Shown: positions 15,141-24,683, counted from the stretch's first letter. The stretch is DNA of 64,000 nt from CAVUOA01 sp963742955 (GCA_963742955.1 CAVUOA010000009.1:434001-498000), one strand, 5' to 3'. Notes: generated by a model from the sequence alone, not told the origin. Numbers and translations are program-made.

Positions 15141-16388
15141 TCACATTCCGTACTTATCTATTATTTCCTGTTTTGTTTTGTGCAGTATATCGTATTTCTT
15201 TCCGACTTTTGTAAAGCAGCAAGCGCTTTTTCCAGATGGTGCATCTCATGCGCAGCGGAAAGCTGTGTTCTTATTCTTGCCTGTCCTTTTGCAACTACAG
15301 GGAAGAAGAACCCGACTGCGTATATACCCTCGCCGTAGAGGTCACGCGCTAAATCCTGCGATAGCTTGGCGTTGAAGAGCATTACAGGGACAATCGGTGT
15401 TTCGCCTTCTTTGATTATTAACCCTGCTTCTGTAAGTCCTTTTCTCCAGAATTCTGTATTCTTCTCAAGCTTATCGCGTCTTTCGGTTGTTTTTGAAATT
15501 ATATCCAGCACTGCTATTGCGCCCGCAACCACAACAGGTGCAACTGTATTTGAAAACAAATACGGTCTTGCTTTCTGGCGGCACATTTCAACTATCTCCG
15601 CTCTGCCTGATACACATCCCCCCGATGCTCCTCCCAAGTGCTTTACCGAGTGTAGTGGTGATAATATCTATTTTGCCTACAACACCGCAATGCTCATGTG
15701 TTCCTCTGCCGGTTTTTCCGATAAAGCCGGAAGCATGGCTGTCATCGACAAAAACCATTGCATTGTATTTTTCAGCAAGCTCAACGATTTTATCAAGCTT
15801 AGCCAAATCGCCGTCCATCGAAAATGCTCCGTCGGTTATGATCAGTCTTACTCTTTTATTCTGGTGAAGCTGAAGCTTCTGCTCAAGATGCGCCATATCG
15901 GAATGCTTGTATGTATCCTGCTGCGCTTTGCAAAGCCTCATACCGTCAACTATTGATGCATGAACGAGTCTGTCGGCAATCATAACGTCTTCTTCGGTAA
16001 GCACAGCTTCAAACACTCCCGCATTGGCATCCATACATGAGGGAAAAAGAATGGTAGCCTCGGTACCGAGGAATTTGGTGAGCTTATCTTCAAGTTCTTT
16101 GTGAATATCCTGAGTTCCGCAGATAAATCGGACGGATGACATACCGTAACCGCGCACATCGAGTCCTGCATGCGCCGCTGCAACAACATCAGGGTGTGAT
16201 GATAAGCCAAGATAGTTATTAGCGCACATGTTAATAACTTTCTTTTTTTCCGAGCCGATGGGGAATTCTACTTCAATATCTGAATCCTGCGGCGAGCATA
16301 TTGCCCGTTCTTCTTTGAATATCCCCTGCTGTTTTATATCATCTAATTGTTTGGTGTATATACTTCTTATTTCTGTTGGAAAAGACAT
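15141..16388 (-). CDS. kbl: Second glycine C-acetyltransferase paralogue, two frameshifts
   Basis: This has the same family as the gene at 9431: NNYLGLSSHPDVV, SVRFICGTQDIHKELE, DRLVHASIVDGMRLCKA, MDGDLAKLDKI, VDDSHASGFIGKTGRG and the PLP lysine in TTTLGKALGGASGG. One extra G in a GGG run breaks the frame just after the PLP motif, near 15636. A missing T near 15217 breaks it again; the restored end is FTKVGKKYDILHKTKQEII...KYGM with TGA at 15143-15141. Joined length is about 415 aa with a tail about 15 residues longer than the first copy. SD AGGAG lies about 10 nt before ATG 16388. The carrier protein and acetate-CoA ligase lie upstream on the same strand, about 640 nt away. Confidence 0.87.
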
Positions 16389-16509
16389 GGATTATTTCTC
16401 CTATGATTTATTTGTTAATTTAGACACTGATAAATCGACTGATAAGATATACTTTATTGCATGCGAGTTTTATAGAGTCATCGCGTGTAACAAGTAAGGA
16501 TAACCGGAT

Positions 16510-16900
16510 AATCCAGTATTATTGATTTACATTAAACCTAAATCGTTTTAGAAATCTCATATTCGTAGAACAAATCATTCAGTTTGGATTAAATTTTCAT
16601 CATTGGTTCAATATTCAGTTGCGGTCTAATACATGATATAATAGTATCTCTCGGGCTATTGCGGAATGAATACTGTCATGTGCTGTTAAATAAAATAATT
16701 CTTAAATTCTTTATGAGTTCTGATGCTAAATCCTTCAGCTATATTAAGATTTGTATGATATTACCGCTCTACGTAAATCTGCTTTCTTAGTCAATAATCT
16801 CTGTAAATCCCGTTCTCTTTTCCTGCCAGATATTATAAATTAGTCTGTTCATTTCCCGTATCTTATGCCAGCAAATCAAATCCTCAAAATTTTAATTCTA
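16510..16900 (-). pseudogene. Decayed four-helix-bundle protein (23S rRNA intervening-sequence protein family)
   Basis: This 640-nt gap has no long open frame, but the minus strand still spells the TIGR02436-type protein in pieces from three frames. From about 16886 it reads EDLICWHKIREMNRLIYNIW, the family start pattern EDLxxWxKxRExNxLIY. Next come KKADLRRAVIS, NIAEGFSIRTHKEFKNYF (family motif NIAEGFxRxxxKEFxxF) and HDSIHSAIAREILLYHVLDRN. The end is YEYEISKTI near 16550. At least four frame changes and stops are needed, more than in any neighbouring gene over this length, so this looks like a genuine relic rather than read errors alone. Such genes travel as accessory cargo in many genomes. 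Confidence 0.65.
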
Positions 16901-16950
16901 CTTTCGCGAATTACATGAAAAAACAAAACTCAATAATTATTTCTCAATTC

Positions 16951-17008
16951 ACTAAATACACTCCGATACACTCCTATTCAACATACTCGCACTCAACACA
17001 CTCTATAC
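16951..17008 (-). repeat. CACTC/GAGTG tandem tract 3' of the carrier-protein gene
   Basis: ATACACTCCGATACACTCC then ATACTCGCACTCAACACACTC: at least five CACTC words in about 58 nt. It starts about 20 nt after the carrier-protein stop (17029). Confidence 0.7.
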
Positions 17009-17028
17009 TTATTCCTGTGTGCTGAAGA

Positions 17029-17280
17029 TTAATTGACGTTGAATTCTTTCAGCAGTTCGACAATTTTATTTACGCTGTCGAATGCTTCCGGTGATGCTTT
17101 GGCATCGGGAATCTGTATATTGTATTTGTTTTCAAGGAATACCTTAAGTGATACCATTGAAAAGCTATCGACTATTCCGCCTGAAATAAGCGGTGTATCG
17201 AAGTTAATTTCCCTGTCATCACCTTCTTCAAGATATTCATTTTTAACATATTCGAGTACTGTATCTTTGATTTGCGCCAT
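17029..17280 (-). CDS. Discrete acyl/peptidyl carrier protein
   Basis: The 83-aa protein has one phosphopantetheine-attachment domain. The attachment Ser is Ser39 in GGIVDSFSMV, in place of the common DSL. Helix I is acidic (LEYVKNEYLEEGDD), and the KVFLENKYNIQIPDAKASPEAFDSVNKIVELL block is typical of stand-alone carriers linked to adenylating enzymes. It is not the FabF-linked housekeeping ACP by context: it lies 48 nt downstream of an acetate-CoA-ligase-like gene and upstream of a kbl paralogue. It may carry an acyl or amino-acyl group delivered by an AMP-forming ligase. The partner enzyme is not proven. Confidence 0.82.
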   Translation of the reverse strand: MAQIKDTVLEYVKNEYLEEGDDREINFDTPLISGGIVDSFSMVSLKVFLENKYNIQIPDAKASPEAFDSVNKIVELLKEFNVN

Positions 17281-17328
17281 ATGATTATTTACTTTTAAAA
17301 TTATTAAATTTAAGGTTCGTATATTAAT

Positions 17329-19047
17329 TTACATATCATTTTCCAGAGTTGAAATATCGCCTATTTCCTCTCCCCATTCTTTTGCTCTCAGCACTCTTCT
17401 CATTATCTTTCCGCTTCTTGTTTTGGGCAGCTTATCTACAAATTCAATTTCCTGGGGCATTGCAAGAGGAGATAGTTTCTTACGAATGAAATTCATAATA
17501 TCGAGCTCAAGCATTTTATTGGGTTCATTGCCTGCTTTGAGTGTAATAAATGCTTTAACTACTTCCATGTTCACGGGGTCAGGTTTACCTACAACAGCGC
17601 TTTCGGCAACAGCGGGATGTTCAAGCAGAGCGCTTTCTATTTCAAAGGGTCCGACTAAATGACCTGCGGTATTAATAACATCGTCATCTCTTCCTACAAA
17701 CCAGAAGTAGCCTTCTTCATCTATGCTTGCCCTGTCTCCGCAGAGATACCACCCGTTCTGGAATTTATTTTTATAAATCTGTTCATTGTTCCAGTACGTT
17801 CTGAACATTGCAGGCCAGCCTGGTTTAGCAGCAATCATTCCGACAACTCCCCTTTTTTCAAGAGGAAGATGAGTATTGAGGTCAACTACAGTTGCAGTTA
17901 TTCCGGGGAACGGCTTGCCCATTGAGCCGGGTTTTATTTTCATCCCGGGATAGTTGCTAATCATTATGCTTCCGGTTTCTGTCTGCCAGTAAGTATCATG
18001 GAACTCAAGCCCGAATACTTCTTTTGACCAGATTACTGCTTCAGCATTTAATGGCTCTCCTACGCTTGCAAGATGACGCAGATTAGACAGGTCAAATTTT
18101 TTAACAATTTCATTTCCTTCTTTCATTAAAGAACGGATTGCAGTAGGAGCTGAATACCAAACAGTGACTTTGTGTTTTTCAACAAAGCGGTACCAGTTCT
18201 CGGCAGTGAATCCGCTATCAAGTACGCATTGGGTAATTCCGTTTGCCCACGGACCGATAATACCATATGAAGTTCCTGTAACCCATCCGGGGTCGGCAGT
18301 ACACCAGTAAATATCATCGTCTTTTAAATCAAGCACATACTTTGAAGTAATGTACTGTGATATTAACGAATAATGCACGTGCTGGGCGCCCTTAGGTTTT
18401 CCTGTTGTGCCCGATGTGTAATGAAGAACCGATGGAGTTTCAGCTTTGGATGGATAGATATCAAATTTTTCTACACGTTCAACTTTATCCATTTCGAATG
18501 CAATTTCACGTTCGCGGAGCGGTTTTATCTTATCATCATCGACAACAATAATATTTTTTAATTCAGGCAGGTCTTTGAGGATATTTCTTACCTTAGGAAG
18601 ATGTTTTTTCTGAGTGAATATTGCCGCTGTCTTGGCGTCATCGAGCCTTGTCCACAGGCTTTCACCTCCAAAAGCGGAATACAACGGCTGAGCAATTGCT
18701 CCCATTTTCAGAACACCGAGGAAACCTATATAAAGCTCCGGTACTTTATCCATAAACAAACAAACTCTGTCACCTGGTTTTATCCCGAGTTTTTGAAGAT
18801 ATACCGCTATTGAATTGGTTAACACTCTTAAATCGTTAAAAGTATATTCTTTTATTTGTCCTTTATGGTCTTCCCATATCAATGCTTTTTTATCTGCTTT
18901 ACCCATCCGGCAGATTCTATCGGTGCAGTATTCTCCGATGTTAATAATATTTCCGTCTTCGTAACCGAGCTCATGCTTCGAAATATCCCATGAAAAATCC
19001 TTAATAATTTCATCGTAAGGTTTCATATTAAACATGTAGTTGAACAT
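17329..19047 (-). CDS. acsA: Acetate-CoA ligase (AMP-forming), AcsA type
   Basis: Activates acetate to acetyl-AMP and then acetyl-CoA. The ATP loop YTSGTTGKPKG lies near residue 215. YWCTADPGWVTGTSYGIIGPWANG and YWQTETGSIMISNYPG follow, then the hinge region CGDRASIDEEGYFWFVGRDDDVI, and the catalytic Lys in KTRSGKIMRR near the C-terminus. The start is set at ATG 19047, 10 nt after GGGAGG; an upstream in-frame TTG lies inside that ribosome binding site and is rejected. At 572 aa it matches the Bacillus AcsA type rather than the 650-aa E. coli Acs. Another short acyl-CoA ligase specificity is possible. The carrier-protein gene follows by 48 nt. Confidence 0.85.
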   Translation of the reverse strand: MFNYMFNMKPYDEIIKDFSWDISKHELGYEDGNIINIGEYCTDRICRMGKADKKALIWEDHKGQIKEYTFNDLRVLTNSIAVYLQKLGIKPGDRVCLFMDKVPELYIGFLGVLKMGAIAQPLYSAFGGESLWTRLDDAKTAAIFTQKKHLPKVRNILKDLPELKNIIVVDDDKIKPLREREIAFEMDKVERVEKFDIYPSKAETPSVLHYTSGTTGKPKGAQHVHYSLISQYITSKYVLDLKDDDIYWCTADPGWVTGTSYGIIGPWANGITQCVLDSGFTAENWYRFVEKHKVTVWYSAPTAIRSLMKEGNEIVKKFDLSNLRHLASVGEPLNAEAVIWSKEVFGLEFHDTYWQTETGSIMISNYPGMKIKPGSMGKPFPGITATVVDLNTHLPLEKRGVVGMIAAKPGWPAMFRTYWNNEQIYKNKFQNGWYLCGDRASIDEEGYFWFVGRDDDVINTAGHLVGPFEIESALLEHPAVAESAVVGKPDPVNMEVVKAFITLKAGNEPNKMLELDIMNFIRKKLSPLAMPQEIEFVDKLPKTRSGKIMRRVLRAKEWGEEIGDISTLENDM

Positions 19048-19285
19048 AAGGTTTATACCTCCCAAAATTTAATTCTAATTGATGTAGTTAAAAAATTTTC
19101 CCGAAATGACTGCAGAGTAGTCAAATAAAAAATGAGGTTTCCAGAATTGTTAAGTAAGCCGTACATTTTCACTTTTTTTAGTCTTGGTCAATCATAAATA
19201 CATAACAAAAATAGCCGAATTTAATGACTAAAAAATATGATTTATATCAGGTTTTACACAGGTCAGTAAGCAATTCTGTCAGCAA

Positions 19286-19315
19286 TAAAAAAGGCTGAAA
19301 ATTGTAATTTCAGCC
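19286..19315 (-). terminator. Intrinsic terminator of the first M6-like gene
   Basis: Minus strand: GGCTGAAA-ttacaat-TTTCAGCC with a T-rich run after it (19292-19287), 30 nt after the stop at 19345. The 19048-19344 gap is otherwise empty of recognisable features. Confidence 0.88.
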
Positions 19316-19344
19316 GTTTATTTAAAGGATTTAATTAAAATATC

Positions 19345-21855
19345 CTATTTAATTAATACCATTTTCTTTGTTTGAACAAAACCCGGAGTTTCAATATGAT
19401 AAAAATAAATACCCGAAGCTAAGCCGGAGCCGTTAAATTTAACTTTGTATACGCCGGGCTGGCGGAAATCATTAACCGGAAATGAAACCAATTCGCCAAG
19501 AATATTATATACAGTCATTTTAACAAAGCCGCTTTTTCCCATAGAAAAAGTAATTTCGGTTTCCGGGTTAAAGGGGTTGGGGTAATTTTGTTTAAGCTCA
19601 TATGTAAATGGAGAAATGTGATTAAAATTATCCTCCGAAACAATATTCTTTTTCACCACAAGAGAGGCAAAATCAGATTTAACCGATTCCCATTCCCTAT
19701 TATCAACTGCACTGATTTTATATCTGATGGCTTCGGAAGTCAAATTATTGCCGCACTTGAATGGTTCACTGTAATCAATAAAATATGAAATTGAATCTTT
19801 ATTTATATTCACTGTTGTCAAATAAGAATATTCGGAAGGAACCCTGCTTAAATCTGTCTTTGCCCTGTAAATCTTATATAGTTTAGTTCCGCTAGAAGGA
19901 TTAATCATATCGGGTTCTTTATTTTGATTCCATGAAATTAAGGGATATTGAAAGCCGTCAATACATTCACTTAGGCTTGAAATCAAACCCATAGGTTTCG
20001 AGGGAGGTGTTAGTGCAAGTATTGAATCTTCAGTTAACCCGTCAAAACCGGTTCTGTAAATTCTAAAATCCGTATATTTATTAGAACCGGTTGAATTGCA
20101 AAGCCATATGAAAATACCCGTATTATTATTATTCCAGTCTTTAGTTGACGGGCTTGAGTAAGGTGAAAATACTTCATTATAGCCAACATTCCATGCGTCC
20201 CACCTGTCACCCTGAAACTCTCTCGAAGTCCAGGCTTCGGTTTTATTTGTAAAGATTTTATCCATTCCATCACAGCCTAAACAGTTGTGTCTTTGTCCTG
20301 TACCAAACCAGGTAAATATACTTTTTCCATCGGCGCATACCTTAGACCCCAGCGAAACGTCATTATCGTACGATACTGCGCCTCTTGTATAATACTCAAG
20401 TTCCTGTTCATTGCTCCAATCCGGGAGTTCATATCCTTGAAAATTCCATGAGTATAATCCATCTGCACATTCCTGGTCAATTCCTGAAGGATAATAATAG
20501 CCTCCGGAAACATGGTAAATGTAAACACCTTTTCCGTATTCAGGATTTATTATTCTGTATGGGTCTCCATGGGCAGTATCTCCCCACATAATTCTGTCAT
20601 ATGAAGATACTTTTGTTCTGTTAGCAATAAGAAAAAACTCATTGTTAAAGGCAATATTTACGGGAACCTGCAGAACTTCACCTGTATCGCCTGAATTTCT
20701 TGAAGAAAAATCTCCGATTTCATAATTATGTATATTAAAATCCACGATTCGCGGTTCCATATAACCTAAAAAGATTGATTCCCACGGACTAAGGCATTCA
20801 TCAACTCCGTAAGGAGCACCGGAGCCGCTCATTTTCCCGTAACCGGAATGCCCGGGCCCGAATATATAATGACCGTGTTCGTGTTCAGAAAAACTTGCCA
20901 CACCTGTTTTGGAAAGAGCAGCATAAGGAAAATAACTTGTAGAATCCGTTTCATCTCCTCCAAAACCCGGCGTTAACGTCAATCCTGAACCCAGGTAATA
21001 ATAGTCACCGTTTATATAAATATGGTTAACCGGGTCAATAAGATAATTCATTCCCTGAGATAAACTTTCACCCAAAGATGCTACTCCGCCGGCAGGCATA
21101 CCAATTTTGGGGGCGTGGCTGCGAAAAACTTTATAAATCATATCTACGTAACCGTCGGGAATATATTGGATACTGAATTGATTTGCGTTTTCTGATGTGC
21201 TCCATTTATCAAATTGTCTCCAGTCGATAGTTCCGAGCATATTCAGTTTTTCGTATATATCATCACTAATTCTTTCAATATCGCCGTTACCCTGGTAATA
21301 CCTGTAATCATGGTCAAGTATTATAGAAACCGCTTTACCTACAACATGAAAATGTCCTCTTGATTGTTCCAGCCAGTAATCGCTTAATAATTCTGTTTTT
21401 TCCGAATAAGTATCCCACCAATTTCCGTTCTTGGGATATTTTTTTTGAGAAGCTATCATTTCATCCATATATTCGGGAGCGCTTCCCCTTGGCCACCAGC
21501 TGCAATCAGGACCCGGGTCATTTGCAAACTGAACGAATACTATCAGCACGGGAAAATATGCATCAGAGGGAGTACCTAAATCTGTTACACGAGGCTTTAT
21601 GAAACCATTTCCGGTGGGTCCCAGTAAAATCTCAGGACTGTTAACATCAACACAATTATATAATAACGGATTAGAGACTAACTTTGTATTGTTTTGAATG
21701 TTTTGAGATGAGAGCTGTGGTAAAATAATCAGGTTAAAAGAAATAAAAATTACCGGAAGCACAATAAATTTATTTATATTAAAAGCTGTCTTCAATTTAC
21801 CGTTTAGTAATTCAAATTGTTCCTTAAAATACATATTAAAATCAATATAAAGCAA
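19345..21855 (-). CDS. Exported M6-like zinc metalloprotease with T9SS tail, copy 1
   Basis: The 836-aa protein has a hydrophobic signal segment at about residues 29-50 (FIVLPVIFISFNLIILPQLSS), preceded by an unusually long N-region. The catalytic region shows LIVFVQFANDPGPDCSWW, YWLEQSRGHFHVVGKA and the zinc site HEHGHYIFGPGH, then GVDECLSPWESIFLGYM. This resembles the M6 (immune inhibitor A) layout. The zinc motif is HExxHxxxGxxH, one residue longer than the metzincin-type HExxHxxGxxH. A fibronectin-like region with ITWNQNKEPD-type motif and a type A T9SS tail (YELKQNYPNPFNPETEITF ... QTKKMVLIK) follow. It is a close paralogue of the next gene. It is secreted or surface-bound, probably degrading protein. 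Confidence 0.82.
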   Translation of the reverse strand: MLYIDFNMYFKEQFELLNGKLKTAFNINKFIVLPVIFISFNLIILPQLSSQNIQNNTKLVSNPLLYNCVDVNSPEILLGPTGNGFIKPRVTDLGTPSDAYFPVLIVFVQFANDPGPDCSWWPRGSAPEYMDEMIASQKKYPKNGNWWDTYSEKTELLSDYWLEQSRGHFHVVGKAVSIILDHDYRYYQGNGDIERISDDIYEKLNMLGTIDWRQFDKWSTSENANQFSIQYIPDGYVDMIYKVFRSHAPKIGMPAGGVASLGESLSQGMNYLIDPVNHIYINGDYYYLGSGLTLTPGFGGDETDSTSYFPYAALSKTGVASFSEHEHGHYIFGPGHSGYGKMSGSGAPYGVDECLSPWESIFLGYMEPRIVDFNIHNYEIGDFSSRNSGDTGEVLQVPVNIAFNNEFFLIANRTKVSSYDRIMWGDTAHGDPYRIINPEYGKGVYIYHVSGGYYYPSGIDQECADGLYSWNFQGYELPDWSNEQELEYYTRGAVSYDNDVSLGSKVCADGKSIFTWFGTGQRHNCLGCDGMDKIFTNKTEAWTSREFQGDRWDAWNVGYNEVFSPYSSPSTKDWNNNNTGIFIWLCNSTGSNKYTDFRIYRTGFDGLTEDSILALTPPSKPMGLISSLSECIDGFQYPLISWNQNKEPDMINPSSGTKLYKIYRAKTDLSRVPSEYSYLTTVNINKDSISYFIDYSEPFKCGNNLTSEAIRYKISAVDNREWESVKSDFASLVVKKNIVSEDNFNHISPFTYELKQNYPNPFNPETEITFSMGKSGFVKMTVYNILGELVSFPVNDFRQPGVYKVKFNGSGLASGIYFYHIETPGFVQTKKMVLIK

Positions 21856-21921
21856 GTTCTAATTTTAAATGTAATTTTTTTTATATGATGATATTATCTA
21901 ATGAAGAATCAAATTATTAAC

Positions 21922-21954
21922 AAAAAAGGGCTGATACTATTCTCAGCCCTTTTT
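21922..21954 (-). terminator. Intrinsic terminator of the second M6-like gene
   Basis: GGGCTGA (21928-21934) pairs with TCAGCCC (21943-21949) around an 8-nt loop, flanked by A-run and T-run. It lies 14 nt after the stop at 21969 and separates the two paralogues into different transcripts. Confidence 0.9.
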
Positions 21955-21968
21955 GTGACGTCATTACA

Positions 21969-24425
21969 TCACTTCAATAACACCATTCTTCGTGTCATAT
22001 TATAGGAGGAGGTTTCGAGTTTATAAAAATAAATTCCGCTTGCTAAATTTGAACCGTCAAATTTAACAGAATAAGTTCCTTCTTTTTTATATTCGTTTAC
22101 TAACCGGCCAATCTGTTCACCCAATAAATTGAATACCGTGAGTTTAACATTCCCTTCCTTAGGCAATGAAAATGTTATCAATGTTGCCGGATTAAATGGA
22201 TTAGGATAATTTTGTTTCAGCTCATAGCTGTGTGGAATTGAACCGTTTTGGTTAATTCCCTGAATAAATGTTTCTATAATGTTTAAACTCACAAAATCAG
22301 ATTGAACTGATTCTGTTCCCCTATTATCTACAGCGGTGATTTTATAGCGGTATGTTTCATTTGCTGAACCTCTCCCGGAGCAGTCCAGAGGAAGTGAATA
22401 ATCAGCATAATTTGGTATCGAGTCTGCCATAATATAAACAGACTCCAATAACTCATAATTAACCGGAATATCTAAGCCGCCTTTAGCCCGGGCTCTGTAT
22501 ATATTATATTTTTTCACATGTTTTATATTTAATGGTGACTCACTATTGAGCATATCCGGTTCCATATTTTGGTTCCATGTAAGTAAAGGATATTGGTGTC
22601 CATTTGTGCATCCTGTCCTGTTAAGAGTAAGACCCATGGGCTTGGAAGGAGGAGTTACTGCAAGTATATCATCTTCTGTCATTCCCCCGAACCCTGTTCT
22701 GAATATTTTGAATTTTGCTGCATGTGTTAGAGTATCGTCAGCGTAATACCAAATATAGATACCTGAGTTTCCGTTCTGCCAATCTTTTGTTGACGGACTT
22801 GAGTAAGGAGAAAACATTTCATTGTAGCCGACATTCCATGCATCCCACCTGTCACCCTGAAGCTCCCTGGATGTCCATAAATCTGATTGGTTTGTAAAAA
22901 TTTTATCTGTGCCGTCACAGTAAATGTTATCATTATGTTTTCCGTAGCTAAACCAAGTCATCATGCTTTTTCCGTCAGCACAGTCTGTTAAGCCCATTGA
23001 ACAATCATTATCATATGAAACATTCTGTTTAATATAAAAACCAACTTCCTGGGTATTGCTCCAATCAGGATGTGCATATCCTCCAAAGGTCCATTTAAAC
23101 AAGCCATCAGCACATTCCTGGTCAATCAGAGAGGGGTAAACATAATTTGAAGCGCAATGGTATATATAAACTCCTTTTCCGTAATTAGGGTTAATATTCC
23201 TGTATGGGTCTCCGTGCGCAGTATCTCCCCACATTATCTTATCATAATCAGATACTTTTGTGCGGTTTGCAATTAAGAAAAATTCATCCTCATTGTTTAT
23301 GCTTATAGGAACCTGAAGCACTTCGCCGGTATCACCGGAAGTTCTTGAACTGAAATCCCCTATTACATAATTCGCTGCACCATAATTCACTTTTTTTGGA
23401 ATCATATATCCAATAGCAATATTTTCCCAGGGACTTAAGCATTCATCTACACCGTAAGGCGCACCCGCTCCGCTCATTTTACCATAGTTGGAATGTCCCG
23501 GACCAAAAAGATAATGACCATGTTCATGTTCGGTAAAGCTTGCAACACCTGTTTTGGTTAAAGGTGCGTATGGAGTATAATCAGGACCGTATTCATCCCC
23601 TCCGAAACCGGGAGACATTGAAAGACCGGAGCCAAGAAAATAGTAATCACCATTTATATAAATATTATGTGTTGAATCTATCATGTAGTTCATACCTTCA
23701 AGATAACTAAGACCAAGCTGGGCAATTCCGCCAGCAGGCATCCCAAGTTTAGGCGCATGGCTTCTGAATATTTTATATATCATATCTACATAACCGTCAG
23801 GCTGATAAGATATTTCCATCAAACCGGGTTTTACTTCACTTTTCCACTTGTCAAATTCTCTCCAATCGATTGTACCAAGCCCGTTAAGCTTTTTATAAAT
23901 GTCATCATTTACTTTTTCCACTCCCCCGTTTGACTGGTAATATAAGTAGTCATGGTCAAGAATTATTGAAACGGCTTTACCTACTATGTGAAAATTACCT
24001 CTTGATTGTTCAAGCCAATAATCACTTATTAATTCATTCTCTTCTGAATAAGTATCCCACCAGTTTCCATTTACCGGATACTTCTTATTGGGGGCAATAA
24101 GCTGGTTCATATATTCCGGTGGGCTGCCTTTTGGCCACCAATCACAATCCGGGCCGGGGTCGTTCGCAAATTGTACAAATACTATCAACACAGGAAAGTA
24201 TGCATCCTGTGGAGTATTTAAGTCTGTTATGCTTGGTTTAATGAATCCCAGATTTCCCGGCTGAAAAACAGGAGTACTAAGAGTTTGCTGTTCACATGTA
24301 TATAAATAAGGATTTTTATTGTGTGAAACAGTGGAATTAGATACCTGAGAATATATTTGGGGAGAAATTACCGTTAAAATCAAGAATGAAATTAAAGCAG
24401 CAAGAGGAGAAGGTCTTAACAACAT
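21969..24425 (-). CDS. Exported M6-like zinc metalloprotease with T9SS tail, copy 2
   Basis: The 818-aa paralogue of the gene at 19345 is collinear throughout and identical at most motif positions. The signal peptide is at about residues 10-28 (LISFLILTVISPQIYSQ). LIVFVQFANDPGPDCDWW, YWLEQSRGNFHIVGKA and zinc site HEHGHYLFGPGH are present, with the same extra residue in the spacing, then GVDECLSPWENIAIGYM. A middle region rich in Trp and Asp (GDTAHGDPYR, GDRWDAWNVGYNE) is shared. The C-terminus is YELKQNYPNPFNPATLITF ... MTRRMVLLK, the T9SS type A tail. Its own terminator follows. The 258-nt upstream gap (24426-24683) holds no other gene. Confidence 0.82.
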   Translation of the reverse strand: MLLRPSPLAALISFLILTVISPQIYSQVSNSTVSHNKNPYLYTCEQQTLSTPVFQPGNLGFIKPSITDLNTPQDAYFPVLIVFVQFANDPGPDCDWWPKGSPPEYMNQLIAPNKKYPVNGNWWDTYSEENELISDYWLEQSRGNFHIVGKAVSIILDHDYLYYQSNGGVEKVNDDIYKKLNGLGTIDWREFDKWKSEVKPGLMEISYQPDGYVDMIYKIFRSHAPKLGMPAGGIAQLGLSYLEGMNYMIDSTHNIYINGDYYFLGSGLSMSPGFGGDEYGPDYTPYAPLTKTGVASFTEHEHGHYLFGPGHSNYGKMSGAGAPYGVDECLSPWENIAIGYMIPKKVNYGAANYVIGDFSSRTSGDTGEVLQVPISINNEDEFFLIANRTKVSDYDKIMWGDTAHGDPYRNINPNYGKGVYIYHCASNYVYPSLIDQECADGLFKWTFGGYAHPDWSNTQEVGFYIKQNVSYDNDCSMGLTDCADGKSMMTWFSYGKHNDNIYCDGTDKIFTNQSDLWTSRELQGDRWDAWNVGYNEMFSPYSSPSTKDWQNGNSGIYIWYYADDTLTHAAKFKIFRTGFGGMTEDDILAVTPPSKPMGLTLNRTGCTNGHQYPLLTWNQNMEPDMLNSESPLNIKHVKKYNIYRARAKGGLDIPVNYELLESVYIMADSIPNYADYSLPLDCSGRGSANETYRYKITAVDNRGTESVQSDFVSLNIIETFIQGINQNGSIPHSYELKQNYPNPFNPATLITFSLPKEGNVKLTVFNLLGEQIGRLVNEYKKEGTYSVKFDGSNLASGIYFYKLETSSYNMTRRMVLLK

Positions 24426-24683
24426 TGCAATATTTATTAACTTAAGTCTATTTTGAATACAATCACATTTTATGAGTGTACTCTCAAATACTGCAAGATT
24501 CGTGCCAAATTATTTATTTAATTTTATACGGATTTATCAACTTTAGAATTTGGATTGTGTAATTATTAAGACTATAAGTGTAATAATTGGTTAATAGGTG
24601 GTATAAAATGAAGGCAATAAAGGTATAAGTCGAATTATTAGTCTAACAATACGAATGTGATTTAAGTGTTATTTGATATGATT

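Noticed and set aside
19048..19065. Upstream TTG start for acsA (19065)
   Set aside because: The TTG overlaps the GGGAGG ribosome binding site; ATG 19047 at 10 nt spacing is the better start.
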